A DNA stretch of 64,000 nt from Lathyrus oleraceus (taxonomy: Eukaryota; Streptophyta; Magnoliopsida; Fabales; Fabaceae). The DNA is taken from NCBI RefSeq assembly GCF_024323335.1, contig NC_066584.1, forward strand, positions 428,429,319 through 428,493,318, given 5' to 3'. Of this stretch, positions 32,230 to 44,388 are shown piece by piece. The number at the start of each line of letters is the position of its first letter. Position 1 is the first letter of the stretch. The notes beneath the pieces are model-generated. The model worked only from the letters and a program-made list of their open reading frames with translations, was not told the origin of the DNA and searched no databases. Position numbers and translations under genes: made by a program.

Positions 32230-32720
32230 GATCCTCATACCAGATGAGGTACGTAGGCAGGAGATCGTGCGAGATCTCTCCGGGCAACCTTTTCTTTTTT
32301 GTGTGTGTTTGCTTGACAGCTATTAGGCTCGAGTTCCAGACTCCCTATTAGCTCGTCTATTTGATAACCTTTCTGTGTGTGTTAGGAGTTGGATGTAAGA
32401 CCACTGATTGGCATTCTGTTTCCTATTTGTGGTGTGTTTGGAGTCTGATGTAAGTCCAGCGATTGGCATTCGGTTTCCTGTGTGTGTTTGTTTGTTTTGT
32501 GGAGTCTGATGTAAGCCCAACGATTGGCATTCGGTTTCCAGTTTGTTGTTTGTTTGCGGAGTCGGACGTAAGGCCAACCATTGGCAGTCTGTTTCCATTT
32601 GTGTGTTTGCTCTGACGTCTCAGCGTCTCTGCGTGTGTTTTGTTTCGGCGTGCGTTAGCCGAACTACGGTAGCTCTGATTCTCATTCCAAATGAGATACG
32701 TAGGCATAGGATGCGATATC
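32230..32720 (+). promoter_or_regulatory. Conserved TACGTAGGCA hairpin blocks in the Ogre LTR
   Basis: Two blocks, TACGTAGGCA at 32250-32259 and 32697-32706. Each is preceded by a small inverted repeat (CCTCAT...AGATGAGG; CTCATTCCAAATGAG) and followed by another (GAGATCGTGCGAGATCTC; GGATGCGATATCC). The same decamer occurs in the E-type LTRs at 33620-33629 (+), 52017-52026 (-) and 53569-53578 (-). It lies in the transcribed downstream part of the LTR, so an RNA role is plausible. Confidence 0.6.
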
Positions 32721-33029
32721 CTAGCGAGCCCGTTCCCCTCTTCTTCCATCTGTGTTTTATTCCAGTGTGTGTGCATTCTTTGAGCAGTTATTTAGCAACC
32801 TTATTCTATTCTTCTGAGCGTGGATCCCGTCGAGTACGACGGACGTGAGGGGGTGCTAATACCTTCCCCTTGTGTAACCGACTCCCGATCCTTGCAATCT
32901 CCGGTCGTAAGACCATTCCTTTCCAGGTTTACTTCGAGCGTTTCCTTTCCCTCCTTTGGGATAAATAACGCACGGTGGCGGCTCTGTTTTCTGTGTCTTT
33001 TCCCGCCGGTTGTTTTTCGCGTTGCGACA

Positions 33030-33979
33030 GTGACTTGAGGAATTCATCTGCTGCATGGGCTAATTTGAAGAAGATCATGGAGTGGCTAAGCTTGGATGTG
33101 GCTATCTTTATTTGATACCTTGCTCTTCAAGATTGATATAATTGTGCATTGTGTGTTGCTTGATTCAAAATGCCCAAGGGAATTTGGGTTTCTATAAGAC
33201 ATTCTTGTTTATTGGATTGCTACCCATTGGTCAGATCTTTTCAACTCTTAACTGTTAACTTTGTGCATAGGATTAGTCTCTTAATCTCCTCCCCATTTCT
33301 TTAATTTCAAAATCCTTCTCTCCTTTTTAAAAAATTCTTCTTTGCTTGAACTAGTTTTGTTATAAACTTTGACCACTTTGCAAACTAGAAACTTTGTCTT
33401 TATGCCATTGCATTTTCAAACTTCTTTTCTTAATCAAAACTTGTAAATAGAATTAACCATACTTGACTTAAACTTTAAAAAAGGAAAAAAGAACTAACTC
33501 ATTCAAACCATTTTCTAGGCCCTTATGCATCTCAAACTAAATTTTTGTTAAAATCTATGCATCCATTTTGAAATTTGTATCACGAACTACGGGGTTTTTA
33601 TCCCTCATTTTTATGTTGGTACGTAGGCACAAGTCCGAAGGTCTTGTCAAACACAAAAATATAATTAATGAATTCTCTTCTCATCCCCTCACTCTATTTG
33701 TTTGTAAACATCACTTTGTACAAAATACATATGCACACAAAAAAGGGCTCCCTAGGAGTACCTAGGACACTTTGGGTGCTAACACCTTCCCTTTGTGTAA
33801 CCAACCCCCTTACCTGTAATCTCTGATATTTTATTAGTTTTGATTTGAAAACTTCTTACTTTTGGGTTTTGTTTGTACTTTTTCCCTTTTCCCTTGGAAA
33901 CAATAAAAGCGCGGTGGCGAATCTTGTTATTTGATGTCTTACTTATCCATAGCTTGATGATCATGAATTTACCGCTACA
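33030..33979 (+). mobile_element. 3' end of a plus-strand Ogre-like LTR (E family)
   Basis: About 950 bp aligning in reverse with the first kilobase of the LTR at 51662 onward (for example ACATTCTTGTTTATTGGATT here, and GGTACGTAGGCACAAGTCCG). It ends with TTTACCGCTACA at 33979, matching the E-family terminus CGCTACA. Its 5' part is cut off by the Ogre end at 33029; alignment continues right up to that border, so Ogre inserted into this LTR. To its right begins a minus-strand LTR of the same family, the presumed host of this insertion. Confidence 0.85.
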
Positions 33980-35717
33980 AGAGTTTCAAATAAGTTTGAT
34001 CTTGCTTCCAATTTGTCTTGGCTTGACTCTAAAAGCTTGGAGGAGATGATATTTATGATTAAAAAGCTTGGACTCTTTGAGTTTCAATTCTAAAACAGAA
34101 TGAGAATTGAAACTTGATTTCTCAAGAAATCTTCAAGATTATCTTTCAATGAGGTTTGGGAAAGAAGGGGGTCAAAGCTTTGGCAAGAGGATCCATCTTC
34201 TGATCACCAAGGACATGTATTTATAGCCATGTTCATTGCTTTTCACACACCTTCAAACTTTGGCCAAAAAAATAAATGTGAAGTGCATGCTTGCATGAGT
34301 GTGTGATAGGCCCATGAGATGATGTAATCAGGTCCAAAATGATCATGAGTGATGCTAAAAGTCTAACATGAGGCAATACATTTGTAATTGAGCAATGATC
34401 ATGTGATTCATCCAAATGGAACCATGAAGAGTAATCATACGCAACTCATTCCAATCTTGTCCAAATGAGGTGATCTTGAACTTTTTAGAAAGGTGAAATC
34501 TAGAGGAACAACTCTCATGTTGAACACTTTTCCATTTGAAGCTGGGATTTTGAATGATTTTGAGGTGGAAGTTTGAGAAACCAAACATAATTGAAAATTT
34601 TCTAAGTACCAAGTCAAATATCCACTCCTTCCACCTCGAATAACTTTTTCTATGGAATTAAAATGGAAAACGTTTCTTCATCAAAGTTATATCTATTTCA
34701 ATCCTATTCAATTTGGTCACAAATTTCACCTCATTTGGATTTGGCATTAAGGCGTTATGCATTTTAGAAGTTGAGGAAAATTGCTTGTTCAATGGTAATG
34801 GCCCAAAATGACCTATAATGTTTCCTCTTGGAACATTCCCTTGCAAGTTGAATTTGAAGTTTCTCAAAGAATAAAATATGGAGAAGACATCTTGAAATTG
34901 ATCATGAAACTTGGATGGCCTTCATATAATAAAAATTGAGCAAGTTATGGTCCTTGGAAGTTGACCTCCTAACTAGGGTTCAGACAAAATGACCTATATT
35001 CTTTCACCATAAACAATGACTAGATCTTGATGTCAACATGAAAATTATTTGTAATGTCAAAAATAGTAACATTTCTCTTGGAATCATTTTCATATGACAA
35101 ATATTGTAGGAGATAGGGCCTAGGGAACCCCAGTTTTGACGAGTTGACTTTCTCTAGTCAACCACCTTGAACCTACTTGCAAACTTGAAGTTATCTTGAT
35201 CTTTTGGACTCATGGATGATCATATATGTATAATATGAAGTATCCATTGAAATATTTGATCAAATGATAAAGAAAATTATTGAGGAAGTCACACAAGATA
35301 CCCAGATGAATTAGGGCTTCTAAGGAAAACAAGCTTCAAACTCTTGATGATTTCTTGATCAAAATGATAAGTTAAGAGAATTGATATCCATATATGATGT
35401 CTAGACCCAGTGTGAACCATATCTTGATTGATCTCCTTGCATTTAGGGTCTCAAACCCTAGATGTGAGTGTGATAAGGCATGGGTGGAAGAACACACTAC
35501 CTACAAAAGAAACAAGACTATACATAGACATATTTTTGGTTTTTTGGTTAGTAAACAAAGAAAAACAAAGTATGATACAATCAAACTATGCTTGGTGATC
35601 TCTTCCAATGCAAACCCAATGAATGAGGGGTAAGGAGGATGCCAAGGTGTGATCCCAAAGCCAATGCATATGATGAGATAGCATGAGAGATCTTAGGGTC
35701 AAAATTGGGGTCTTACA
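33980..35717 (-). mobile_element. Partial 3' LTR of E1
   Basis: On the minus strand it starts at 35717 with TGTAAGACCCC, adjacent to the polypurine tract (AAATAGGGGCAGC, 35718-35730). It aligns with 60983-62749 of the E2 LTR. TATA box CTATAAATAC on the minus strand at 34217-34226. Alignment stops at about 33980 where the plus-strand LTR fragment abuts; the rest of this LTR is expected left of the window. Confidence 0.85.
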
Positions 35718-38574
35718 GCTGCCCCTATTTAAAAACATTCTAGCTGAGGATGTGAAGGTTAAAATATTCGTATCAACTCAGTAGAATGGACTTAAATAAT
35801 AACATCTAGAAACAAATTTTGGTCCCCTAAGAGACCTCATGATGCATATGATATGAATGTTAAAAGTAATCTTTATGGGGAATATATTGCCACAACGGAA
35901 AATAATTCGGAGAGACTCAAAGTCCACAGGAGCATAATGCATTCCATAAGGAAAACTCACTGAGGAGACAAAGAGTCTAAGGGACAAAAACTATAGGGGG
36001 ATTTCCATCAAAATAAATCAATGGAAAGACTCGGTTGGGGAGCCAGGAAAAAATCTGCAGTAGAAATGGGTAGATCAGAACAAAGCTGAAATACTCAATC
36101 CAAACAGGGGAGGGCGACCTCACTGAGGAAATACACACTCAAATTCAACTGAGGAAGAATGAACTTCCTTACAGGAATAAAAGAGATATATCATCTATTA
36201 CCGGTTACTGGATAGGAAGATAATACACTCTGATTGAGGTACATCCATTACCGGTTAGGGTAAACATATCAAGGATGACTTGTTGAGGAGAAAGAGATGT
36301 AACCATTGCCGGTTACTGGGTAAGGATAACCTACTGGGGAGAGAAATCAGATAGGATTTATAACTACCGGTTACTGAGAAGAAGAACAAAGAGAGAGTAT
36401 CCATCACTAGTTAAAGTGAACATATCAAGGATAAACTCAAGGGAAGAATATCAGTTATCAATTAGGATGAACATATCAACGATAGACTATCTGGGGAATG
36501 AGGAAGAATATCCGTTACCGGTAAGGGTAAACATATCAAGGATAAACTTCCTGGGAAAAATGAATTCTTTCTACCAGTTACTGGGTAGAATACCAAAGAT
36601 AGAGAATATTTGTCATCGGTTAGGATGAACATATCAAGGATAAACTCAGCAGGGGAAAGTAGGAATTACAACTACCATTTATCGGGTAGAATACCATAAA
36701 GAAGAGAAAATTCGTCATCGGTTAAAGTGAACATATCAAGGATAGACTCTTCGGGGAATAGAATAGGGATTACAACTACCTTTTTACTGGGTAGAAAACC
36801 AAAAAGGAAGAATATCCGTCATCGGTTAGGATGAACATATCAAGGATAACCTTACCGAGAAAACGTGAAAACGAATCCTCTGGGAAAAACAAAGGAAGTA
36901 GATTACATTTTATTGGGTATTGGGCAAAAGTAATGTAATCAACATCAAGACAAATATTACCAGTTACTGGGTAACAGACTCTCGGAGACCAAAAGAACGC
37001 TTGGAGACTCTCGGAGATAGAATGCATAATGAAATATCTGATGCTGAGATTTATGCATGAATATGCATGCGTATGATTATGATCATGCTGACAAACACAT
37101 CACAAACGATACAAATAACAAAGATTTGAATCATCACTACAACACTCGGCTATTCTCAACAAGATGGAAACACCAACTGGAGAAAATGCTAGAGATGAAA
37201 ATAAATCACCTAGCTCTGAATAAATCAACTCTGGTTGGGGAAAGTCATGGGGAGTATGCTTTCAATCACAACAAACTCCGAGGGGAAAGAGCACTGCTGA
37301 AGGATGATCACATAAACATGCCGAGGATAGGGAAGGATCTGCTGAGGATCCAAACAAATCAACATTGCGGGAAATTTTAAGTCAATACCATGTCAAATGG
37401 GAGATAACCTTGTAGGGGATAAAATCAAAATACCGCTCAGAATCAAACATTGTCGGGAAAGAGGGAACTTCTATCTGAAGATGAACTCCGTCGGGGAATA
37501 AAAGATAAAACTCTAAAAGAGGAAATAAGCCAATTGCTGGTGATGTTGTGACAAAGATTGCCCCATTCCTCAATAATCATCAAATTCTTCTTGGAAATTA
37601 CGAAATAAACCAATTCCAAGGCAATGATAATCGGATCTAACTCACACAAAGGAGAAACTGCAGAAGTTATGCAACACAAACAGATGCAAATGGTGATCTG
37701 GACACCAAATAAAGGTTTTGGAGTACCTAGGGTATGGTCATACAAATCTCAAACTATGGGATACAAAGCATGAGCGCATCAGTTGGGGAAGATGAATGTG
37801 CAAATGGGACCAATCATCAACTCAATCATGAAAGAGTCCCACCAACTCTACTAGGGGTGAGAAATATTCGGGGAGAAACTCATCAACCAAGCTGGGGATA
37901 AATGAAGAACTGTTGGGGAAGAAAACTTTATGAACCGTCTACTTAGGGAAAACCAACAATGCTTCACACCTCAAGACTTACCTATTCTCAGAATTTCATT
38001 GACATTCTTTACTGAAATCGGTTATTCTTAAAGTGACTACTTTTATTATTTTAAGAAAAATAATTATTCATTAATTTATTTCAAAATTATCATCATAAAA
38101 AATCAAATTTATTTAACAGAAGTAAATAAGAATAGAAATAATTGGAAGAAAAGCTCAACTTTATTTAATAGAATGGTAGTCCGTGAATGGAGGGAATCCA
38201 TGGATCCTTACAAAGTTTGACAATGCTAATTTACATGGAAAATGGCTACATCGAATACAATGATCACTACTCTCTCTACAAACTTTTGAAATCCACTGTG
38301 CTCTTGTCTTTGGTTGAGAATGATGAACCAGAACCAAATGACTTGCTCCAAACTGTTTCAAAGATCAAGACTAGTCGGATGCAGTTATTTGCCATAATCC
38401 CTAATTTTTGCCTAGATTTCCCCAAGGTGGAGTACTTAACCTACAGGGATAAATTTTCTGTTTTTTGTCTCTAACTTTTTCCTGGACCATCCTTTCGGGT
38501 TTTCAATCCACCGGACGCTCATTTTTGCCTAAGCCTCCCTTTCGGCTTTTAACCTTAGCGAGTTATTCTTTTGT
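35718..38574 (-). other. 3' untranslated region of E1
   Basis: 2.9 kb without credible coding sequence between the integrase stop and the 3' LTR. It starts with the polypurine tract at 35718, contains the tandem array described next, then unique AT-rich sequence. Two related phrases (CCTTTCGGGTTTTCAATCC; CCTTTCGGCTTTTAACC) lie just downstream of the integrase stop, near 38490-38560. Confidence 0.7.
36180..37000 (-). repeat. Tandem array around AACATATCAAGGAT in the E1 3' UTR
   Basis: The core AACATATC(A)AGGAT begins at 36263, 36419, 36470, 36530, 36628, 36730 and 36834 (plus-strand positions). The last units are spaced 98-104 bp. Each also carries TTACTGGGTAGAA and ATCCGTCATCGGTTAGG variants. 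The E2 3' UTR has an array with nearly the same spacing. Confidence 0.85.
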
Positions 38575-40603
38575 TTAGGCGAAGTATTTCTTGATTGCAT
38601 TGGCATTCACAGGACGTGTGAACTCTTCACCATCCATAGTTGTAAGAATCAATGCATCACCTAAGAAGGCCCTCTTAACAACATATGGGCCTTCATAATT
38701 AAGAGTCAATTTTCCCCTAGCATTAGGTTTGAAAGATAGAATCTTCTTGAGCATGAGGTCACCTTCTCTAAACAAATGAGGCTTGACCTTCTTATCAAAA
38801 GCTTTCTTCATTCTCTGTTGATATAACTGACCATGACACATGGCAGTCAATTTCTTCTCTTCAATTAAATTCAACTGATCATACCTAGTCTGACACCATT
38901 CAACTTCTGTCAACTTGGATTCCATCAAAACACGTAATGATGGGATCTCAACCTCCACGGGGAGTACATCTTCCATGCCATAAACAAGAGAGAAGGGGGT
39001 TGTCCCTGTCGAAGTGCGGATGGATGTAAGGTACCCATGCAAAGCAAATGGGAGCTTCTCATGCCAATCTTTGTATGTCACAACTATCTTCTAAATGATC
39101 TTCTTAATGTTTTTATTCGCAGCTTAAATAGCCTTATGCATCTTAGGTCTGTAGGGAGAAGAATTATGGTGTGCAATCTTAAAGTCTTTGCAAAGAGCTT
39201 CCACCATATTATTGATCAAGTTCGATCCATTGTCAGTAATGATCTTACTCAACACACCATAACGGCATATAATCTGATTCTTGATAAACCTTACAACAAC
39301 TTGCTTGGTCACATTTGCGTACGATACCGCTTCAACCCACTTTGTGAAGTAATCAATAGCCACCAGAATGAAACGATGTTCGTTCGAAGCTTTGGGCTAA
39401 ATCATATCAATTCCCCACATGGAGAAGGGCCATGGAGAGGAAATGACATTCAATAATGTCGGGGGAACATGAATCTTATCTGCATAAATTTGACACTTGC
39501 AACAGTCATATTCCATTGTCAGCCAATAGTAACCAGCTCTCAACATCTTCTTTGCCATAACATGTACATTTGAATGAGTACCAAAGGAACCTTCATGGAC
39601 TTCAATCATCAACAAGTCTACTTCGTGTCTATCCATGCATATGAGCAAAACCATATCTAAATTTCTCTTGTAAAGCACATCACCATTCATGTATAAGTTG
39701 TCAGTTATTCTTCTCAAAGTCTTCTTATTTTTCAAAGATGTCCCAGATGGGTAAATTTGACTTTGGAGGAAACATTTGATATCAAAATACCAAAGCTTTT
39801 CATCTCTGACTTCTTCAACATAAAAATACATGAGTTGGCCTGTCAAGACGCATCACAGTCAAATTGGGAACCTCGTTCCAAAATTTTACCACTATCATAG
39901 AAGCTAATGTTGCAAGAGCATCTGCCATCCAGTTTTCATATCGAGGGATATGATAAAACTCAACATTTGTAAAGAAAGTTGATATTCTCCTTACGTAATC
40001 TCTGTATGGTATTAAACCGGGTTGATTTGTCTCCCATTCCCCTTTAATCTGATTCATAACCAAAGCTGAATCTCCATAGACATCGAGATATTTGATTCTG
40101 AGATCAATGGCCTCTTCAAGCCCCATAATGCAAGCTTCATACTCAGCCATATTGTTTGTACACTTGAAGGTCAATCTAGATGTAAACGGAAAATGAGTGC
40201 CTTGAGGAGTAATAATCACCGCCCCAATGCCATTAACATACAAATTAACAGCTCCATCAAATACCATGCCCCAACCAGAACTAGGTTCTGGCCCTTCTTC
40301 AAGCAATGGTTCATCACAATCTTTCATTTTTAAGTACAAAATATCTTCATTAGGAAAATCATACTGTACTAACTGATAATCTTCAATCGGTTGGTGAGCC
40401 AAATGGTCAGCCAAGACACTACCTTTAATAGCCGTCTAAGATTGGTATGCAATATCATACTCAGATAACAAATCTGCCAATGGGCAATCCTCCCAATTAG
40501 AGAAGACTTCTCAAAAATGTACTTGATTGGATCCATTTTGGATAATAACCAAGTAGTATGATTCAACATATACTGGAACTGACGCCTATCAACCCAAGCC
40601 AAT
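38575..40603 (-). pseudogene. pol: E1 pol, downstream part: archaeal RNase H and integrase
   Basis: Minus strand. The RNase H end (NHTTWLLSKMDPIKYIFEK) runs to about 40400, then after a frameshift the archaeal-type RNase H (VFDGAVNLYVNGIGAV, NMAEYEACIMGLEEA, VYGDSALVMNQ, WMADALATLA). After another frameshift near 39830 comes integrase: zinc-finger end (CCKCQIYADK), WGIDMI, AIDYFTKWVEAVSYANVTKQ, IITDNGSNL, and a full C-terminal region to YFA at 38578. Stops occur at 39397 and 39124, the latter at the position of the catalytic glutamate, and again just before 39081. It keeps the C-terminal integrase region that the plus-strand Ogre has lost. The Athila element cuts it at 40604. Confidence 0.88.
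40599..40603. other. Target-site duplication CCAAT (left copy) of the Athila element
   Basis: CCAAT at 40599-40603 and 50556-50560 flank the Athila element. Removing the element and one copy restores a continuous E1 RNase H frame across the join (CCAL then AWVD). Confidence 0.93.
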
Positions 40604-42888
40604 TATTGAAAAGTATATCTTCGGCAAATATTTTTATATCGTATCCATAGAGATTGGTTGTTATTACCGTCGTTCTATAATCCAAATTGTTATAAGTTTA
40701 AAAAGTAACAAAGTTGTTTTGTTTGGAAAGTGATCTTTTGAGTAAAATGTCACTAAAACAATAAAATGGTTTTAATCAAATGTAAAAGCTTGGCAAGATT
40801 GGAGTTCACTATTCCAAGTGCTTATGATTCCTTATGATAACTATATAGATTTAAGATTATTGATGATGTTCAAGTATCCTCTCAATATCATTTATGTCTA
40901 AATGATATTGTGATAATCACTGTATTGATCCTTAGACGATCTCTCTACCTAACTATCAATATAGCAATCTTTAATGGTTGATACAAAAGAAGAGTAATGA
41001 ATAAATCTATCTCTACAACTTATTCACTACTTGAAAACATATTTTCTGTCAAGACTTAAATAATCTCTTTCGACAACTACTCAAATCTGATATTCAACTT
41101 AGGGAAAAAATATCATTCAATACATCAACAATCTTTTATCATATATAAGAGTCAAATGAAATACATACACAAATAGGAATAGCTACAACCTCCAATCTTG
41201 ACAAAATGGGGTTTAGCTCCTCATCATCATTTTGAAAAGCAAAAGGCAATGGAAGAAAACTCTGTTTTTCTCCCTTACAAAAATATCCAACTATCAATGA
41301 ATGTGTGAATAATGAATGAACAATTTCCATTCTAATTTTCTAAAAGGGTTGACATTTCCTTAAATGATCATTTTCATCTAAAACTGAAAAGCCCCCCCCT
41401 AAGACGATCATTTTCAAGTATCCTCTCAATATCATTAATGTCTAAATGATATTGTGATAATCACTATATTGATCCTTAGACGATCTCTCCACCTAACTAT
41501 CAATATAGAAATCTTTAATGGTTGATACAAAATAAGAGTAATGAATAAATCTATCTCTACAACTTATTCACTACTTGAAAACATATTTTCTGTCAAGACT
41601 TAAATAATCTCTTTCGACAACTACTCAAATCTAATATTCAACTTAGGGCAAAAATATCATTCAATGCATCAACAATCTTTTATCATATATAAGAGTCAAA
41701 TGAAATACATACACAAATAGGAATAGCTACTACCTCCAATCTTGACAAAATGGGGTTTAGCTCCTGATCATCATTTTGAAAAGCAAAAGGCAATGGAAGA
41801 AAACTCTGTTTTTCTCCCTTACAAAAATATCCAACTATCAATGAATGTGTGAATAATGAACGAAGAATTTCCATTCTGATTTTCTAAAAGGGTTGACATT
41901 TCCTTAAATAATCATTTTCATCTAAAACTGAAAAGCCCCCCCTAAGACGATCATTTTCAAGTATCCTCTCAATATCATTTATGTCTCAATGATATTGTGA
42001 TAATCACTATATTGATCCTTAGACGATCTCTCCACCTAACTATCAATATAGAAATCTTTAATGGTTGATACAAAAGAAGAGTAATGAATAATTCTATCTC
42101 TACAACTTATTCACTACTTGAAAACATATTTTCTGTCAAGACTTAAATAATCTCTTTCGACAACTACTCAAATCTGATATTCAACTTAGGGCAAAAATAT
42201 CATTCAATACATCAACAATCTTTTATCATATATAAGAGTCAAATGAAATACATACACAAATAGGAATAGCTACTACCTCCAATCTTGACAAAATGGGGTT
42301 TAGCTCCTCATCATCATTTTGAAAAGCAAAAGGCAATGGAAGAAAACTCTGTTTTTCTCCCTTACAAAAATATCCAACTATCAATGAATGTGTGAATAAT
42401 GAATGAAGAATTTCCATTCTGATTTTCTAAAAGGGTTGGCATTTCCTAAAATGATCATTTTCATCTAAAACTGAAAAGCCCCCCCTAAGACAGACACCAA
42501 AATGGCAAAACACAGCTGGGCTTGAAAACATCACACTTGGTCAAAATAACTTGTTGGATTCGCAAGCTTCGCGGCGCGAACTGAAGCTCTTTCAGCTTCC
42601 TTGCCTTGCAAGCTTCATCTAAATAGTCTTCCAAGTGGTATTCTTCCAAGTTAGGCCTCCAAATTGCATTCAACACTTCTTCAAAATTATGATTGTGCAT
42701 TCCAAAGCTCTCTTGCCCAAAAGTTCTACAAAACTAAGAAATATGTGAAATAACTATTCAAAACAACATAAATTAAACCTAATTGCATTTATACAAAATA
42801 GTGAGAATAAAAGTGTGTAATTGCATCAAAACTTGGTTAAAGAGACCAATAAAATGTTATAAAAAGTAGTACTAATTGGTCCCTAACA
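40604..42888 (-). mobile_element. Athila 3' LTR with 544-bp triplication (2285 bp)
   Basis: Minus strand from TGTTAGGGACCAATTAGT (42888) to CTTTTCAATA (40604). The terminal CA is mutated to TA; the 5' LTR ends in CAACA. The length exceeds the 5' LTR by 1088 bp, two extra repeat units. A polypurine tract (AGTTGGGGAGAGT on the minus strand) begins at 42889. Confidence 0.93.
40871..42495 (-). repeat. Three tandem 543-544-bp units within the Athila 3' LTR
   Basis: Units start with CAAGTATCCTCTCAAT at 40871, 41415 and 41958. Each holds a TATA-like CTTATATAT on the minus strand (41141, 41685, 42228) and a short open frame of 63 codons. The 5' LTR has a single copy (TATA at 49896). The junctions read CCCTAAGACGATCATTTTCAAG. 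Confidence 0.95.
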
Positions 42889-44388
42889 ACTCTCCCCAAC
42901 TTAGCATTTTGTTTGTCCCTAAACAAAAGTTTCCACCATCACAACCAAAGCAATGACACAAAAGATTGAAACAAGGATTTACCAAGGACATTCAAATGGT
43001 TCAAAAGTGTTTGGCACTTTCTCAATCCACCTATCTCAATTCTAGACAAAACATGAATAAGAGAAATGGTTGAGTGCAAAAATCATTCAAAGGAATTCAG
43101 AGCCATGTATGTCAAAATTGAATCAAACTTACACACACATCATAATAATGATGAATAACATGAAGGGTTACTTTCACTCATCCAAGCAATTAAATCAACA
43201 ACAACTCAAATCATGTGGTCATCAAAGCAAATACCAAATCATGTGAAAAATGAGAATCAAGAGGTCTTTCAAGGATTGTAATGTGGCTTAGGTTACAGGA
43301 AAGGATATGATTAAGAGATTTTTTTAACAAAAATGCCTATCTTAAGGGAGCATTCCCAAACATTCAACTCTACACAATTTCCATTTCTTTGATCCCTATC
43401 TTTTTCTTTTTCTTTTTCTTTCATATCCACACAACCATGAGCATTTTCTTTGCTTTTTTCTTTCTTTTCTTTTTCTTTGCTCTATGGTTTCAAGGGTGAT
43501 TTCTTTTTCTTGTTTCTTTTCATATTTTCACCCTTTCATAAAAACTCACTTTTCCAAGTTTCTAATCACATCTTTTTACTTTACTCTCCCCAACTTTAGA
43601 TTCCAAAACCAAATTTATTCAATAATGCTCCCTACTTAGACATAAGCAAAAGGCAAAATTTGCAAACAACTCAGTTTGAGGGTTCAATTGATACGAAAGA
43701 AATTAGGATTCATTTATTCCAAAATTTTCAATTGATTTTACAAATATCAATCAAATGAATCCTAAAATAAGCTCAAATGGGGTTAAATAAGGATTACTCC
43801 TCACAAGGTTAGTTGATTCAAACTTTTTGGTCAAGTGGTTTTTCTCAACAAACAATGCCTCTATCATTTTTAAAGTTTTCACCCAAAAATAGATTGATGC
43901 ATGATTTAGCATGATAAGAATGAGTTGAAATAATGCTCGGTTTCCCACATTTCAATGTACAATGGAAAGCTTCCTCATAATTGGTTAAGTCCTATTTTGA
44001 TTCAAAAATGACATATATTTCAATGAATTTATGATATGGAATTTGCACATACCATCAAACTACTCAAGTTAAGTCTAGAAAGCGATAAAGTGTACCTTGA
44101 AATGCCGACACTAATTCTTATCATCACAACTCGAAGTATCCTATGCTTCTTTCTTTGCGAACATTTCTTGGTTGCTTTAAGCTTGACTTAAGAGTAAGAA
44201 CAATTAAACAAAAAAAATGTTGGTAAACCAATTTGATTGTAACACACTTACATCTCAAAGAGTATTCATGCAATTATCAAAACAACTAACAACCCAAAGT
44301 TTTTGGTGAACTAAAGCCACCCAAAAGTACAATCAAAATTTTCCAAAAGCAAAAATAATACAAAGAACCTTAAAATAAAATAAACTCC
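42889..44388 (-). other. Athila 3' untranslated region
   Basis: 1.5 kb between the env-like stop and the 3' LTR. It begins with the polypurine tract at 42889-42902 and contains a CTTTTT-rich tract near 43400-43520. I see no coding region or RNA gene in it. Confidence 0.65.

Larger units (their letters stand above)
19658..33029 (+). mobile_element. Ogre (Tat lineage gypsy) retrotransposon, 5' truncated
   Basis: From within gag at 19658 it runs through protease, a predicted intron, RT, RNase H, a second archaeal-type RNase H, integrase (C-terminus lost), a repeat-rich 3' UTR and a 4857-bp 3' LTR. The post-protease intron, dual RNase H and giant LTR are Ogre hallmarks. The 5' LTR, ORF1 and the start of gag are missing at the SIRE border. 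The right end at 33029 abuts GTGAC and lies in the middle of another Ogre-like LTR, consistent with insertion there. Multiple stops make it non-autonomous. Confidence 0.93.
28173..33029 (+). mobile_element. Ogre 3' LTR (4857 bp)
   Basis: It runs from TGTAACACCTC to GTTGCGACA, with TG...CA ends, directly after a polypurine tract. TATA box TATAAAAG at 29428-29435. The 3' part holds the block GGGGGTGCTAATACCTTCCC plus TTGTGTAACC and the ending ACGCACGGTGGCGGCTCTG, both matched by the E-type LTR end at 33770-33979. The length fits the giant LTRs known for Ogre. Confidence 0.92.

Noticed and set aside
32323..32776. Minus-strand frames with repeated TDS/ANR phrases in the Ogre LTR
   Set aside because: They come from short repeats of a GTAAGNCCANCGATTGGCATTC type in the LTR; no support for a gene.
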